Shown: positions 1-7,800 of the stretch, piece after piece
Layout of the letters: each line of letters opens with the position of its first letter
Numbering within the stretch: the first letter of the stretch is position 1
Assembly: GCA_044221445.1 (NCBI GenBank)
Contig: JBGAPF010000021.1
Coordinates: forward strand, 1 to 43,509
DNA: 43,509 nt
Direction of reading: 5' to 3'
Origin: JBDHTS01 sp044221445
GTDB taxonomy: Bacteria; Pseudomonadota; Alphaproteobacteria; Micavibrionales; Micavibrionaceae
Program-made: the position numbers and the translations under genes
The notes under the pieces: generated by a model
What the model was told of the DNA's origin: nothing
Databases searched by the model: none
What the model saw: only the letters and a program-made list of their open reading frames with translations

Positions 1-1
1 G

Positions 2-343
2 TCGCCGGAGCAGCACCGGCAGCTTGAACAGGCAGGGCGGTTCGACGTGCCCAGCGATTACGGCGCGCCGTATCCCATAACGCGTGCGTTGCAGGAGGAC
101 GGGGAGTCGCATTGCCTGCTGGACCGCAGGATCGCCATCGCCTGCCCGGTCCGCCTGCTGCAGGGGATGGAGGATCCCGACGTTCCGTGGCAGACGGCCC
201 ACCGTATCCGCAATGCGATGGCCCATCCGAAAATGGCGGAGGTCGTGCTGATCGAGCATGGAGACCACAGGCTTTCCCGGCCGCAGGATCTGGAGCGCAT
301 CGCGCAGCAGGCCGACGCGCTTTCGGAACAGGCCGGGGCTTAG
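2..343 (+). CDS. Alpha/beta hydrolase, C-terminal part (partial at window edge)
   Basis: The reading frame is open from the first bases of the window to TAG at 341-343, so the gene begins upstream. About 113 residues are visible. They match the end of a small alpha/beta hydrolase of the kind common in alphaproteobacteria (ABHD10/carboxylesterase-like): a segment GMEDPDVPWQTA that normally carries the acid of the triad, and EHGDHRLSRPQDL, which supplies the catalytic His. The nucleophile elbow would lie outside the window. A GTG at 47 could be read as a start, but the homologous sequence continues upstream of it. The substrate cannot be told from this fragment. Confidence 0.75.
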   Translation, partial: SPEQHRQLEQAGRFDVPSDYGAPYPITRALQEDGESHCLLDRRIAIACPVRLLQGMEDPDVPWQTAHRIRNAMAHPKMAEVVLIEHGDHRLSRPQDLERIAQQADALSEQAGA

Positions 344-346
344 ATT

Positions 347-721
347 TTATTTGCGCCTGTATTTCAGCTTTTTGGTTTTGGCCGGCGATTTCCCGGCTGC
401 CTGCATTTCCAGGCCGCCAACGGCCTTGTGCACAAAACTGGCAATGATCAGAAGGGCCAGAGGCAGCGCCGCGACCAGCGCGGTGCTCTGGCTCAGGAGA
501 GGATCGAGAAGGGCCTGCCAGAAATCGGGATCCAGGTTGTCCTTGGCCCAGTTGAAGCTTTCCTGATGGTAGTTGGCCCACATCCAGCCGACATCGCTGA
601 ACCGGAAGGCATGGATGAAATCGCCCATTTCCGGATGGCTGTAGGCCATATAAGCGTCATGGGAGATCGCCGCCGCCGGAAGCAGGGCGAGGAAGAAACC
701 TAAAAGATGAGAACTGCGCAT
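347..721 (-). CDS. Small membrane protein of unknown function
   Basis: A 124-residue protein starting at MRSSHLLGFF. I chose this ATG over one 45 bases upstream because it opens directly into a signal-peptide-like segment (residues 4-20, ending near AAAISHDA). The middle is rich in aromatic residues (FRFSDVGWMWANYH), followed by a hydrophobic helix near residues 80-98 and a very basic tail (KTKKLKYRRK). This suggests an exported or inner-membrane protein with a cytoplasmic basic tail. It converges on the upstream hydrolase with a gap of only 3 bases. I do not recognise a characterised family. Confidence 0.6.
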   Translation of the reverse strand: MRSSHLLGFFLALLPAAAISHDAYMAYSHPEMGDFIHAFRFSDVGWMWANYHQESFNWAKDNLDPDFWQALLDPLLSQSTALVAALPLALLIIASFVHKAVGGLEMQAAGKSPAKTKKLKYRRK

Positions 722-830
722 AGCCGTCCCGGGGTTGGGTTGCCTTGAAAGCCGTACAGGAAGCACGGCCCTCCTTCCTCAACAATATCCGGAAAATACC
801 CCGTCGCGCAACCAAACCTTTATTAAGGTC

Positions 831-859
831 TTGAAATCAGGCGAGACACTGGCTAGGTT
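831..859 (+). promoter_or_regulatory. Candidate promoter of tRNA-Ser
   Basis: TTGAAA at 831-836 and TAGGTT at 854-859 are separated by 17 bases, which fits a housekeeping sigma factor promoter. A start point near 866 would lie about a dozen bases before the mature tRNA. The same TTGAAA-N17 arrangement precedes the tRNA-Ala gene in this window. Confidence 0.5.
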
Positions 860-877
860 CTGCGTTCTGACGCATAG

Positions 878-967
878 GGAGACGTGGCCGAGCGGTTGAA
901 GGCGCACGCCTGGAAAGTGTGTATACGTTAACGCGTATCGAGGGTTCGAATCCCTCCGTCTCCGCCA
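878..967 (+). tRNA. tRNA-Ser (anticodon GGA)
   Basis: This is a 90-base class II tRNA with encoded CCA (965-967). The acceptor arms GGAGACG (878-884) and CGTCTCC (957-963) pair perfectly and the discriminator is G. The anticodon stem 905-909/917-921 encloses loop CTGGAAA, giving anticodon GGA at 912-914. A long variable arm follows and the T-loop is GGTTCGAATCC. The 3' end has served as an integration target: a degenerate copy lies about 900 bases downstream. Confidence 0.97.
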
Positions 968-1278
968 TTTCATTGATAGGAACCAGAATCTAGCTTCAAA
1001 AGCCCAAAGTTCCTGGTTTTCTCCGCCCATTCTTACCCTAATAGCGACACTATATTCTCCCTATATCTCTTCCAATTTAGCCACTTCATAGGTCGCTTTA
1101 TCCGGCTCACCTTGTGTGAATTCGGTGGGGTCCAAAACCTACTCAATTTATGCGGTTTTTCGCTTTTGTTAATTTTGGGAGTTTGAATCTGCATAATGCC
1201 TTGCGGAGCGAGAATCTGAAATTAAACTCGATGATTGTTTTCTTTACAAAGATTTTCAAATCAATAGCATTTGCGGCT
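968..1278. other. AT-rich gene-free stretch after tRNA-Ser
   Basis: About 310 bases between the tRNA and the flavodoxin gene. They are visibly richer in A+T than the flanks. I see no convincing coding region, integrase or terminator. In-frame ATGs at 1150 and elsewhere would add an unrelated N-terminal extension to the next gene. It is best read as the left arm of the small island inserted at the tRNA. Confidence 0.5.
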
Positions 1279-1836
1279 ATGAAAGTTGTTGTTCCGTATC
1301 ACAGTGGCTCCGGTCATACAAAGAAACTTGCCGGATTTATCGCGCAGGGTACGGAAAGCGTTGCAGGAGTTCAGGCAGAGCTGGTTGATGTTGCTTTATT
1401 GAATAAAATTCCTTGGGAAAGTTTAGAAGCAGCACACGCTATTATATTTGGCGCCCCTACCTATATGGGCAGCGCTTCAGCGCCGTTTAAAGCATTCATG
1501 GATGCAACAGGCGATTTTTGGCTGGAGCAGAAATGGACAAATAAAATTGCAGCAGGCTTTACAGTATCGACAGGCCCGAGCGGCGATAAGTTAAATACTT
1601 TAATACAGATGTCTGTTTTTGCCGCCCAGCACGGGATGATATGGGTAGGCCAGAATGTGGTTGGCAGTTTATATACAAGGGATAATTTAAGTTTGAATGA
1701 GCCAGCTTCATGGCTGGGCTTGATGGCAACGGCGTCCAGAGACAAGAGCCAACTTATACACGAACACGATAGACAGACGGCTCGATTATTTGGTGAGCGG
1801 GTGGCCAAAGCAGCAAAAAAATGGAATCAAGAATAG
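1279..1836 (+). CDS. Flavodoxin-family / WrbA-like NAD(P)H oxidoreductase
   Basis: 185 residues from ATG 1279 (MKVVVPYHSGSGHT). The first segment is the beta1 and phosphate-binding loop of a flavodoxin-like FMN domain. The segment FGAPTYMGSASAPFKAFMD is the typical second FMN-contacting loop of WrbA/NAD(P)H:quinone reductase and NADPH-dependent FMN reductase families. The length fits a single-domain enzyme. Codon use is AT-rich (many TTA, ATA, AAA), unlike the neighbours, which supports acquisition by transfer. An open frame extends 43 codons upstream but looks non-coding. No strong ribosome-binding site precedes 1279, so the start is moderately secure. The likely role is two-electron quinone or flavin reduction in stress defence; this is inferred from the family. 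Confidence 0.75.
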   Translation: MKVVVPYHSGSGHTKKLAGFIAQGTESVAGVQAELVDVALLNKIPWESLEAAHAIIFGAPTYMGSASAPFKAFMDATGDFWLEQKWTNKIAAGFTVSTGPSGDKLNTLIQMSVFAAQHGMIWVGQNVVGSLYTRDNLSLNEPASWLGLMATASRDKSQLIHEHDRQTARLFGERVAKAAKKWNQE

Positions 1837-1863
1837 AGAATTGGTCTGTATTTCGACTCTCCG

Positions 1864-1874
1864 CTCCGCCATTT
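1864..1874 (+). repeat. Right att-like repeat of tRNA-Ser islet
   Basis: CTCCGCCATTT here matches 960-970, the last bases of tRNA-Ser plus three downstream bases. A gapped match continues on the left to about 1852. It is consistent with the attR left by integration. Confidence 0.55.
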
Positions 1875-1961
1875 TATCAAATCTAATATTTGTAACAATT
1901 CGATAAGTTGCTGGCATTTTCAAGGGCCGCATGTCTATCAGAGATTTAAAGAGGCCGAATT

Positions 1962-1989
1962 CATAAAGGGGCCTTTCAGCCCCTTTATG
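1962..1989. terminator. Bidirectional stem-loop terminator
   Basis: Perfect 11-bp inverted repeat CATAAAGGGGC (1962-1972) / GCCCCTTTATG (1979-1989) with a six-base loop, followed on the + strand by CAGTTTTTATG. It lies 12 bases after the pirin stop codon (read leftward) and downstream of the islet. Confidence 0.8.
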
Positions 1990-2001
1990 CAGTTTTTATG
2001 A

Positions 2002-2712
2002 TCAGTTATCTTTCGGCACGTCGATGACGATCACTTCAGCTTCGCCGCGGGCTTTCAGCGTCACCGATACTGCGTCGGTGACCTCGACCCCGGCGCCGGT
2101 GCCGATGGCCTGGCCCAGGATTTCGATCTCCCCGGAGGAAACGAGGATGTAGGCCTGGCCCCTGATCGGGTGCGTCACCGTCTGCCCCGCCGGCACTGTG
2201 CCGCCGTGTATGGTGGCGTCCTGGTTGATATAAAGCGCGCCTTTGTCCTTATCCTCAGGCCGGCCCGAAACAAGCAGGGGCAGCGCGTCGGCCACGGCCG
2301 GCCGGCCGGAAAAACGGGCAGCATCCCAGCGCGGCTGGATGCCCTTTTCCCTGGGTTCGATCCAGATCTGGTACAGCACCGTATCCTCGCTCTCCTTATT
2401 GAACTCGGAATGATAGAGGCCGCTGCCCGCGCTCATCACTTGGACGTCGCCCGCTTCGGTGCGGCCTTCGTTTCCGCGTGAGTCCTTGTGCGTGATCGCG
2501 CCGCGGCGGACAAAGGTGATGATCTCCATATCGTTGTGCGGATGCATGCCGAAGCCGGAGCCCGCCTTGATGACGTCGTCATTGATGACGCGTAAGCTGC
2601 CGAATCCCATGCGGTCCGGGTTGTAATAGCGGCTGAAGCTGAAATGATGCCGCGTGTCGAGCCAGCCGAGATTCGCGTGGCCGAGATTTTCATATGGATA
2701 AACAGTGATCAT
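2002..2712 (-). CDS. Pirin-like bicupin protein (YhaK/YhhW, quercetinase-type)
   Basis: 236 residues from MITVYPYENLGHANLGWLD. The alternative ATG two codons upstream (2718) sits almost on the AAGGGA ribosome-binding site, so 2712 has the better spacing. The N-terminal cupin carries GFGMHPHNDMEII and the later SGLYHSEFN, which hold the metal ligands of pirins (two His near residues 57-59, a further His and a Glu). The second cupin is degenerate, as is usual. Family members are nuclear or cytosolic iron-binding proteins, some with quercetin 2,3-dioxygenase activity. The gene follows an azoreductase and lies opposite a LysR gene, a common arrangement for electrophile or quinone response. An open frame runs on upstream to 3021, but it overlaps the azoreductase and is not coding. 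Confidence 0.9.
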   Translation of the reverse strand: MITVYPYENLGHANLGWLDTRHHFSFSRYYNPDRMGFGSLRVINDDVIKAGSGFGMHPHNDMEIITFVRRGAITHKDSRGNEGRTEAGDVQVMSAGSGLYHSEFNKESEDTVLYQIWIEPREKGIQPRWDAARFSGRPAVADALPLLVSGRPEDKDKGALYINQDATIHGGTVPAGQTVTHPIRGQAYILVSSGEIEILGQAIGTGAGVEVTDAVSVTLKARGEAEVIVIDVPKDN

Positions 2713-2734
2713 GCTCATTTCCCTTTCTTCATTG

Positions 2735-3343
2735 TTAAGCGACGAGACGGATGCGGGCTTCCGCCGCCTCCATCGCCCGGCTGCGGTTTTCCGGGCTGCC
2801 CGCGACCCCTTCGGCGCGGACGAATTCGATGTCCGCGATGCCGAGAAAGCCGAACACGGTCGCCAGATAAGCTTCCTGGTGATCCGCAACGGCCTGCGGC
2901 GTGTCACGCCCGTAAAATCCACCGCGCGACGATACGATGATGACGCGCTTGCCGCCCGCCAGGCCTTGCGGGCCGCTGGCCGTATACCGGAACGTCTTTC
3001 CCGCGACGGCGATACGGTCAATCCAGGCCTTCAACTGGGACGGGATGCTGAAATTATACATCGGCGCGCCGATAACGAGGATATTCGCAGCCAGGAAATC
3101 CGCCATGGCTTTTTCGCCCGTCGCCACATCGGTCTGCTGTTCCGGCGTCCGGTCCGCGGGCGTCACGCCCTGAGCTGCGAGCAGGCCGCCAGAGAGATGG
3201 GCGATCGGGTGTTCGGCCAGATCGTAATAAGTGACGTCAATGCCGGGGTGTTCCTGCACCAGCCGCCTGACCACACTGGCACCAAGGTCGCGGGAGACGG
3301 AATGTCCGCCCAGGATGCTGGAATCGATATGCAGAAGATTCAT
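2735..3343 (-). CDS. azoR: FMN-dependent NADH-azoreductase
   Basis: 202 residues, the normal length for AzoR. It begins MNLLHIDSSILGGHSVSRDL, in which the SxxxSxS-like segment binds the FMN phosphate. It contains APMYNFSIPSQLKAWIDRI and SSRGGFYG, both signature loops of the AzoR/flavodoxin-like fold. The enzyme reduces azo bonds and quinones by two electrons with NADH and is cytosolic. It lies between the 45-aa gene and the pirin gene in a leftward operon with spacings of 12 and 22 bases. The start is supported by AAAGGAGCAAGACA just upstream. Regulation by the divergent LysR protein is inferred from position. Confidence 0.93.
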   Translation of the reverse strand: MNLLHIDSSILGGHSVSRDLGASVVRRLVQEHPGIDVTYYDLAEHPIAHLSGGLLAAQGVTPADRTPEQQTDVATGEKAMADFLAANILVIGAPMYNFSIPSQLKAWIDRIAVAGKTFRYTASGPQGLAGGKRVIIVSSRGGFYGRDTPQAVADHQEAYLATVFGFLGIADIEFVRAEGVAGSPENRSRAMEAAEARIRLVA

Positions 3344-3355
3344 TGTCTTGCTCCT

Positions 3356-3493
3356 TTAATACTGGTTGTGAGATTTCAGCCATTTGACCAGGGCGGGCTG
3401 GCGCTCGTCGAATAGGAACCGGTCGCCTTCGCAGTTGAACGTTCCCTGAATCGCGCGGACAGAGTGCCGCGCTTTGAAAATCTGTATTGTCAT
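3356..3493 (-). CDS. 45-residue protein of unknown function, first gene of azoR operon
   Basis: A short frame from ATG 3493 to TAA 3356-3358, giving MTIQIFKARHSVRAIQGTFN and ending WLKSHNQY. It has a good ribosome-binding site (AAAGGAACAGCT before ATG). Its stop overlaps the AAAGGAG site of azoR, so translation of the two is probably coupled. There is no signal peptide or membrane segment; the C-terminal part is mildly amphipathic. I do not recognise it. Its place as leader gene of the LysR-linked operon and its clean ribosome-binding site make it likely to be real. Confidence 0.6.
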   Translation of the reverse strand: MTIQIFKARHSVRAIQGTFNCEGDRFLFDERQPALVKWLKSHNQY

Positions 3494-3586
3494 AGCTGTT
3501 CCTTTCTTCAACGTTATGATCAGCTTATGACAGCGAATAAAAATTGATAATTATGGTTTAAAGAACTTAATTCATTCCATTTAATT

Positions 3587-3604
3587 GATAATAAGCCTAT
3601 TATC
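3587..3604. promoter_or_regulatory. Candidate LysR operator: perfect inverted repeat
   Basis: GATAATA (3587-3593) and TATTATC (3598-3604) form a perfect 7-bp inverted repeat with spacer AGCC, ending 4 bases before the LysR start codon. The related word ATTGATAAT occurs twice as a direct repeat, at 3543-3551 and 3584-3592, 41 bases apart. The divergent intergenic region 3494-3608 is very AT-rich. The layout suits a LysR regulator that represses itself and activates the divergent operon; that is an inference. Confidence 0.45.
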
Positions 3605-3608
3605 TAGT

Positions 3609-4532
3609 ATGGATACTTTATCGCGCATCGGCATTTTCACAGCCGTCGTCCGGCATGAAAGTTTCGCGGCAGCGGCGCGGGAACTGGGCATCACCAGTTC
3701 TGCGGTATCGAAACAGATCCAGAATCTGGAATACGAACTGAAGGTCAAACTTCTCAACCGCACGACACGTAAAGTGTCGGTAACCGAAGAAGGCGCCATT
3801 TTCTATGAACGCGCCAGCCACGCGCTGGAGGATATCCGGGAAGCGACGGAGCAGATTAACGAACTGAAGGCAACGCCGCGCGGACCGTTACGCGTCAGCG
3901 TCCCGATGTCGTTCGGCCTGATGCATTTAACGAAGCCGATTGCGGGCTTTGCGAAAGCCTATCCCGATGTCGCGCTGGACGTACAGTTCGACGACCGGCT
4001 CGTGGACATGGCGCAGGAAGGCTTTGACGTAATTCTGAGAATAGGCTCGCTCAAAGATTCATCAATGATTGCACGCAGGCTGGCGCCCTGCCCGATCCAT
4101 GTCTGCGCCAGCGCCGAATACCTGGATCGGCATGGAAGGCCGGAAACGCCGGAAGACCTGGCCCGCCATAACGTTCTGGCCTATACGCGCAACAGGGGCG
4201 CACATGAATGGCGGTATAAAACACCGTCCGGCGCTGAAAATACGGTCAGCCTGTCCAGTAGCTTCAGATGCGATACGGCGGAGATGATGGTCGAGGCGGC
4301 GCGCCAGGGGCTAGGCATCATCATATCACCCGTTTTTTTCGTCCGGCAAGATCTTCAGACCGGATGCCTGCAGACTTTGATGGACGATTACAGGACCTGG
4401 CCCGATCGCAGCCTGTTCGCGCTGTTTCCGCCCAACCGCTATCTGTCGACGCGGCTGCGCCTGTTCGTCGACCATATCGCCGCCTATAGCGCACGAACTT
4501 TCGCAACGCCTGTTAGCGCAAAAGATATATAG
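3609..4532 (+). CDS. LysR-family transcriptional regulator
   Basis: 307 residues from MDTLSRIGIFTAVVRHESFA. The first 60 residues form the usual winged helix-turn-helix (FAAAARELGITSSAVSKQIQNLE), followed by the linker helix and a two-lobed effector domain (RGPLRVSVPMSFG near residue 90). The length is typical. Similar regulators (the AaeR/DmlR/YafC type) often sit opposite flavin reductases or pirins. It is transcribed away from the 45-aa/azoR/pirin operon and probably controls it in response to a quinone or azo-like inducer. An ATG 24 bases upstream adds MIISLLSS, overlaps the inverted repeat and is less likely. Confidence 0.93.
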   Translation: MDTLSRIGIFTAVVRHESFAAAARELGITSSAVSKQIQNLEYELKVKLLNRTTRKVSVTEEGAIFYERASHALEDIREATEQINELKATPRGPLRVSVPMSFGLMHLTKPIAGFAKAYPDVALDVQFDDRLVDMAQEGFDVILRIGSLKDSSMIARRLAPCPIHVCASAEYLDRHGRPETPEDLARHNVLAYTRNRGAHEWRYKTPSGAENTVSLSSSFRCDTAEMMVEAARQGLGIIISPVFFVRQDLQTGCLQTLMDDYRTWPDRSLFALFPPNRYLSTRLRLFVDHIAAYSARTFATPVSAKDI

Positions 4533-4820
4533 CCGTAATATTTCTTGCTTTTATATTTTCCGTATTGCTTTTTTTGGATAAATTTCTGCTTTTTATAACG
4601 TTTTTATTTGCGCTGTTTTTTAAAATCATCAAAAAACCCAGCAAATCCGCGGCTTCCAGCGATTCAAAAACGCTATAAATGCAATCTATTATTAAGCAGT
4701 TCCTAAAGTGTCCCCCCATAAAATGGTTTCGTAATCGATCATTAAACCCATCGGCACGATCCGAGCAACAGAGGGCGGACAGCGGTCTGGAAAAGACCTG
4801 CGTCCGTACAGGGACGAGTT
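4533..4820. other. AT-rich intergenic region before the RTX gene
   Basis: 288 bases without a convincing gene. The left two thirds are T-rich with scattered poly-T runs, so a weak terminator for the LysR gene is possible. TTAAGCAGTTCCTAA near 4695 is one base from a CtrA box (TTAA-N7-TTAA); with a single mismatch and no supporting copy I give it little weight. Confidence 0.4.
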
Positions 4821-7800
4821 ATGGCTACGTACAACAAGATTTCTTACGATGCCTCCATCAATACCTATATCGTTAATGTCGGAGCGGCAGTCAGCGACAT
4901 CAATGCCGTCATCCGCAGTGCGTCAGCCGGGGCCACCGTATCTTTCAGCGAAGGCGTCCATACACTGGACCAGCCACTTTATGTCACACGCGATAATATT
5001 ACCATAAAAGGCGCAGGTAAAGATTTGACAACGTTCAGCATCGATCTGCCGACGCCCGGCATCGGCTTCAACGTCAAAGGCGGCATGGATTCGACCTTTA
5101 TAACCAAGCTGGCGGCGGACAGCCACCTGAACGACCATACAATCGTCGTCCAGAACGCGACAGGCCTGAAAGCCGGGGATATACTGGAGGTGGAACAGGC
5201 CAACGACGCCAAGTTCCTGTCCAATCCCCTATACGATCTTGTCCGCAACAATGAAAACATGCCCATCAGCCCTTTGCGCCAGAGCCTGGCCGAAGTCGAG
5301 TCGGTAAACGGCAATGTTGTGACCCTGAAACACGCCATAGCGTACGATATGGAAGCCGGCCAGGCCACCGTACAGCGTGTGAATACGCTTGATGGTGTAA
5401 AGCTGGAAGGATTTACCGTTACGCATGATCTGGGCCTGCCGGCCCCCGATCCCGACCTGTTCGAAAATACCCTGTCAGGCTGGAATGCCAAGGAGGCCAT
5501 AAGCGTACGCTACACCCACGGCATTGAAATCAAGGATGTCGGAACGTACAACACCGCATCGCACGGTCTGGATATGAGGGAGGCGCTGGAGCCCCACGTC
5601 GACGGCTTTTCATCGAATGGCGCATACAATAAAGGCGATAACGCCAATGGATATGGCCTCCATATTGGCGAGGTGTTTTATGGAACGTTTGAAAACATAA
5701 CCGGCGTCGATGTCCGCCACGCTTTTATTTTCTCCAGCTGGTCGGCCGAAGCGTACAATAACGTCCATGTTACATACACAAATCGCGACATTAATTACCA
5801 TGGCAGTGACGATCACGACAATTATGTACTGGTCGATCGTTCAGAATATGAAGGATCCGCCGAAGAAAACTGGTCGATGGTCAGTCCTGGCAACCCCCTG
5901 ATCCACCCCTATACAGACATTTCCAAAAATACAAATCTTTTTGTGTATGCGTCCGGAGGTATCAAAGGCGACACTGTTACCGGATGGGACGGCGGGGCCG
6001 AACTGCACGGGAATAAAGGAGACGACCGCCTGACCGGCGGTGCCGGAAACGATATTATCGATGGAGGATCCGATAACGATATCCTAACTGGAATGGCCGG
6101 AAGCGACCGTTTCACACATGCAGCGGGCGGCGGACACGATACCATTACAGATTTTCAGACTGGTGCGGGCGGAGATGTCCTGGCTTTATCGGGGTATTTC
6201 GATTTCCACAGCTGGACAGACGTCCATTTTGAACAAGACGGGTCGGATGCACGCCTTTATATGGCCTCGACACTGGATTATACGGACTCTATCCTTCTTA
6301 AAAATGTCGATGTCTCTACATTGACAGCTGAAAACTTCGATTTTAACAGCGCGACGACCGGACTTACGGCTACACTCGATAAAACCAACGATTTTCTGCT
6401 GGGATCGAAAGGGGCTGATACGGTCTTAACCTATCTGTCGAACCTGACGGCAGGCGACGTTCTGCATATGGGCGCCGGGACTGATACATTGCGGTTCATT
6501 TCGGTCAGCTTCACCTTCGATACCCGCCTTTTGCCCGGTCTTGACGGAATCGACATCGTCGATATGTCCGGCGCGGCCAGCGGCAAAGTCACGTTCGACG
6601 ACCGGTTTGTGGGCGCGAGCGATGCCGACACCGTCACCCTGCGCTATGGCGATGCGACCCTGACCCGTCTCGACACATCGGCTGTCGGCAGCGATAAAAA
6701 CGTGCTTCTGGACGGTTCGGGTACGGTCAACCTGGCCTATGATGTAGCCAACCGCGTGACGGTGACGGCAGCGACCCTCGGCACGGTCAATGGCGGCTAT
6801 GGTGACGATTATTTCCGTCTCTATGACAGCGCGGCGAGCATCAATGGCGGACGCGGCAACGACATGTTCGCTATGTACGCCTATCATGGCCGTCTGGATG
6901 GCGGTGACGGCGACGACGTGTTTTATTTCACCAAGGACGGCCTGAACGGTACCCTTGAAATCGAAGGCGGGGCGGGATTCGACGAGCTGCGTTTCTCGCG
7001 CGCCGTTTCCATCAGCGCCGCCGACACGGCCCACGTCAGCGGGATCGATAGCGTGCGGTTTTATGTCGGCGCCAACGACCTGGCCCTGACCAACACGCTG
7101 TTGTCGGGCGGACAGATCCGGCTGATCGGCAACAAAACGATGGCGGATGTGCAACTTGACGTCTCGGCGCTGACGGGACCCGCGACGATCAATATCGAAC
7201 GCAGCCTGAACGTCAGCGTCACCGGTGTTTCCGCCAGTACGCTCACCTTCAACATGCTCGACAAGGCAAACGGCCTTTTGTCGGCAAGCGAAGGAAACGA
7301 CCGGATCGTCGGAGGCAAGGCCAATGATGTCGTCCATGCCAATGGCGGCAATGACGACATTACGGGCGGCAAGGGCAACGACACGCTCTCGGGCGGCGAC
7401 GGGCGCGACACGTTCCGCATGACGCGCGGCGACGGCAGCGATATCATCACCGATTTCCAGGCTGGAATTGGAGGCGATACGATCGCGCTGAAAAGCTTCT
7501 ACCAATTCGGCAGTTTTTCAGACCTGGTGCTGCAGCAGTCGGGAAGCGACGTGAAGCTGGTTCTGGGCGGCACCGACAGCATCCTGTTTCAAAACGCCAG
7601 CATCAGCGACTTCACCAGCAATAATTTCTCGTTCGACAACAGCGTGAAGGAAAACCTGCTGATCCGCGGCACCGCGGGTGCGGACCGTCTGGTCACGGGC
7701 GGCGGCGCCGACATCGCACAGATGTACGCCAGCACGTTTCAGGCAGGCGATTCCCTAAACCTTGGCGCAGGACTCGATACCTTGCAGCTGATGACATCGA

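Larger units (their letters stand above)
960..1874 (+). mobile_element. Putative small genomic islet at tRNA-Ser (flanked by att-like repeats)
   Basis: The identical 11-mer CTCCGCCATTT occurs at 960-970 (end of tRNA-Ser) and at 1864-1874. Similarity extends leftward with small gaps through the T-arm: the right copy begins TTCGACTCTCCG near 1852, against TTCGAATCCCTCCG in the tRNA. The roughly 0.9 kb between the repeats is AT-richer than both flanks and holds one flavodoxin-family gene. This is the usual signature of integration at a tRNA 3' end (attL/attR). No integrase is present, so the element would be a decayed or minimal remnant, or a passenger mobilised in trans. Confidence 0.6.

Noticed and set aside
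779..1030. Minus-strand frame containing RRRRDSNPRYA across tRNA-Ser
   Set aside because: It is the antisense reading of tRNA-Ser, a well-known false protein; there is no ribosome-binding site or family.
2713..3021. N-terminal extension of the pirin frame
   Set aside because: It overlaps azoR on the same strand, is Arg/Ala/Ser-rich and has no counterpart in pirins.
6426..7505. 359-codon frame opposite the RTX gene
   Set aside because: Long antisense frames are expected opposite repetitive Gly/Asp codons; the composition is not protein-like and there is no start signal.
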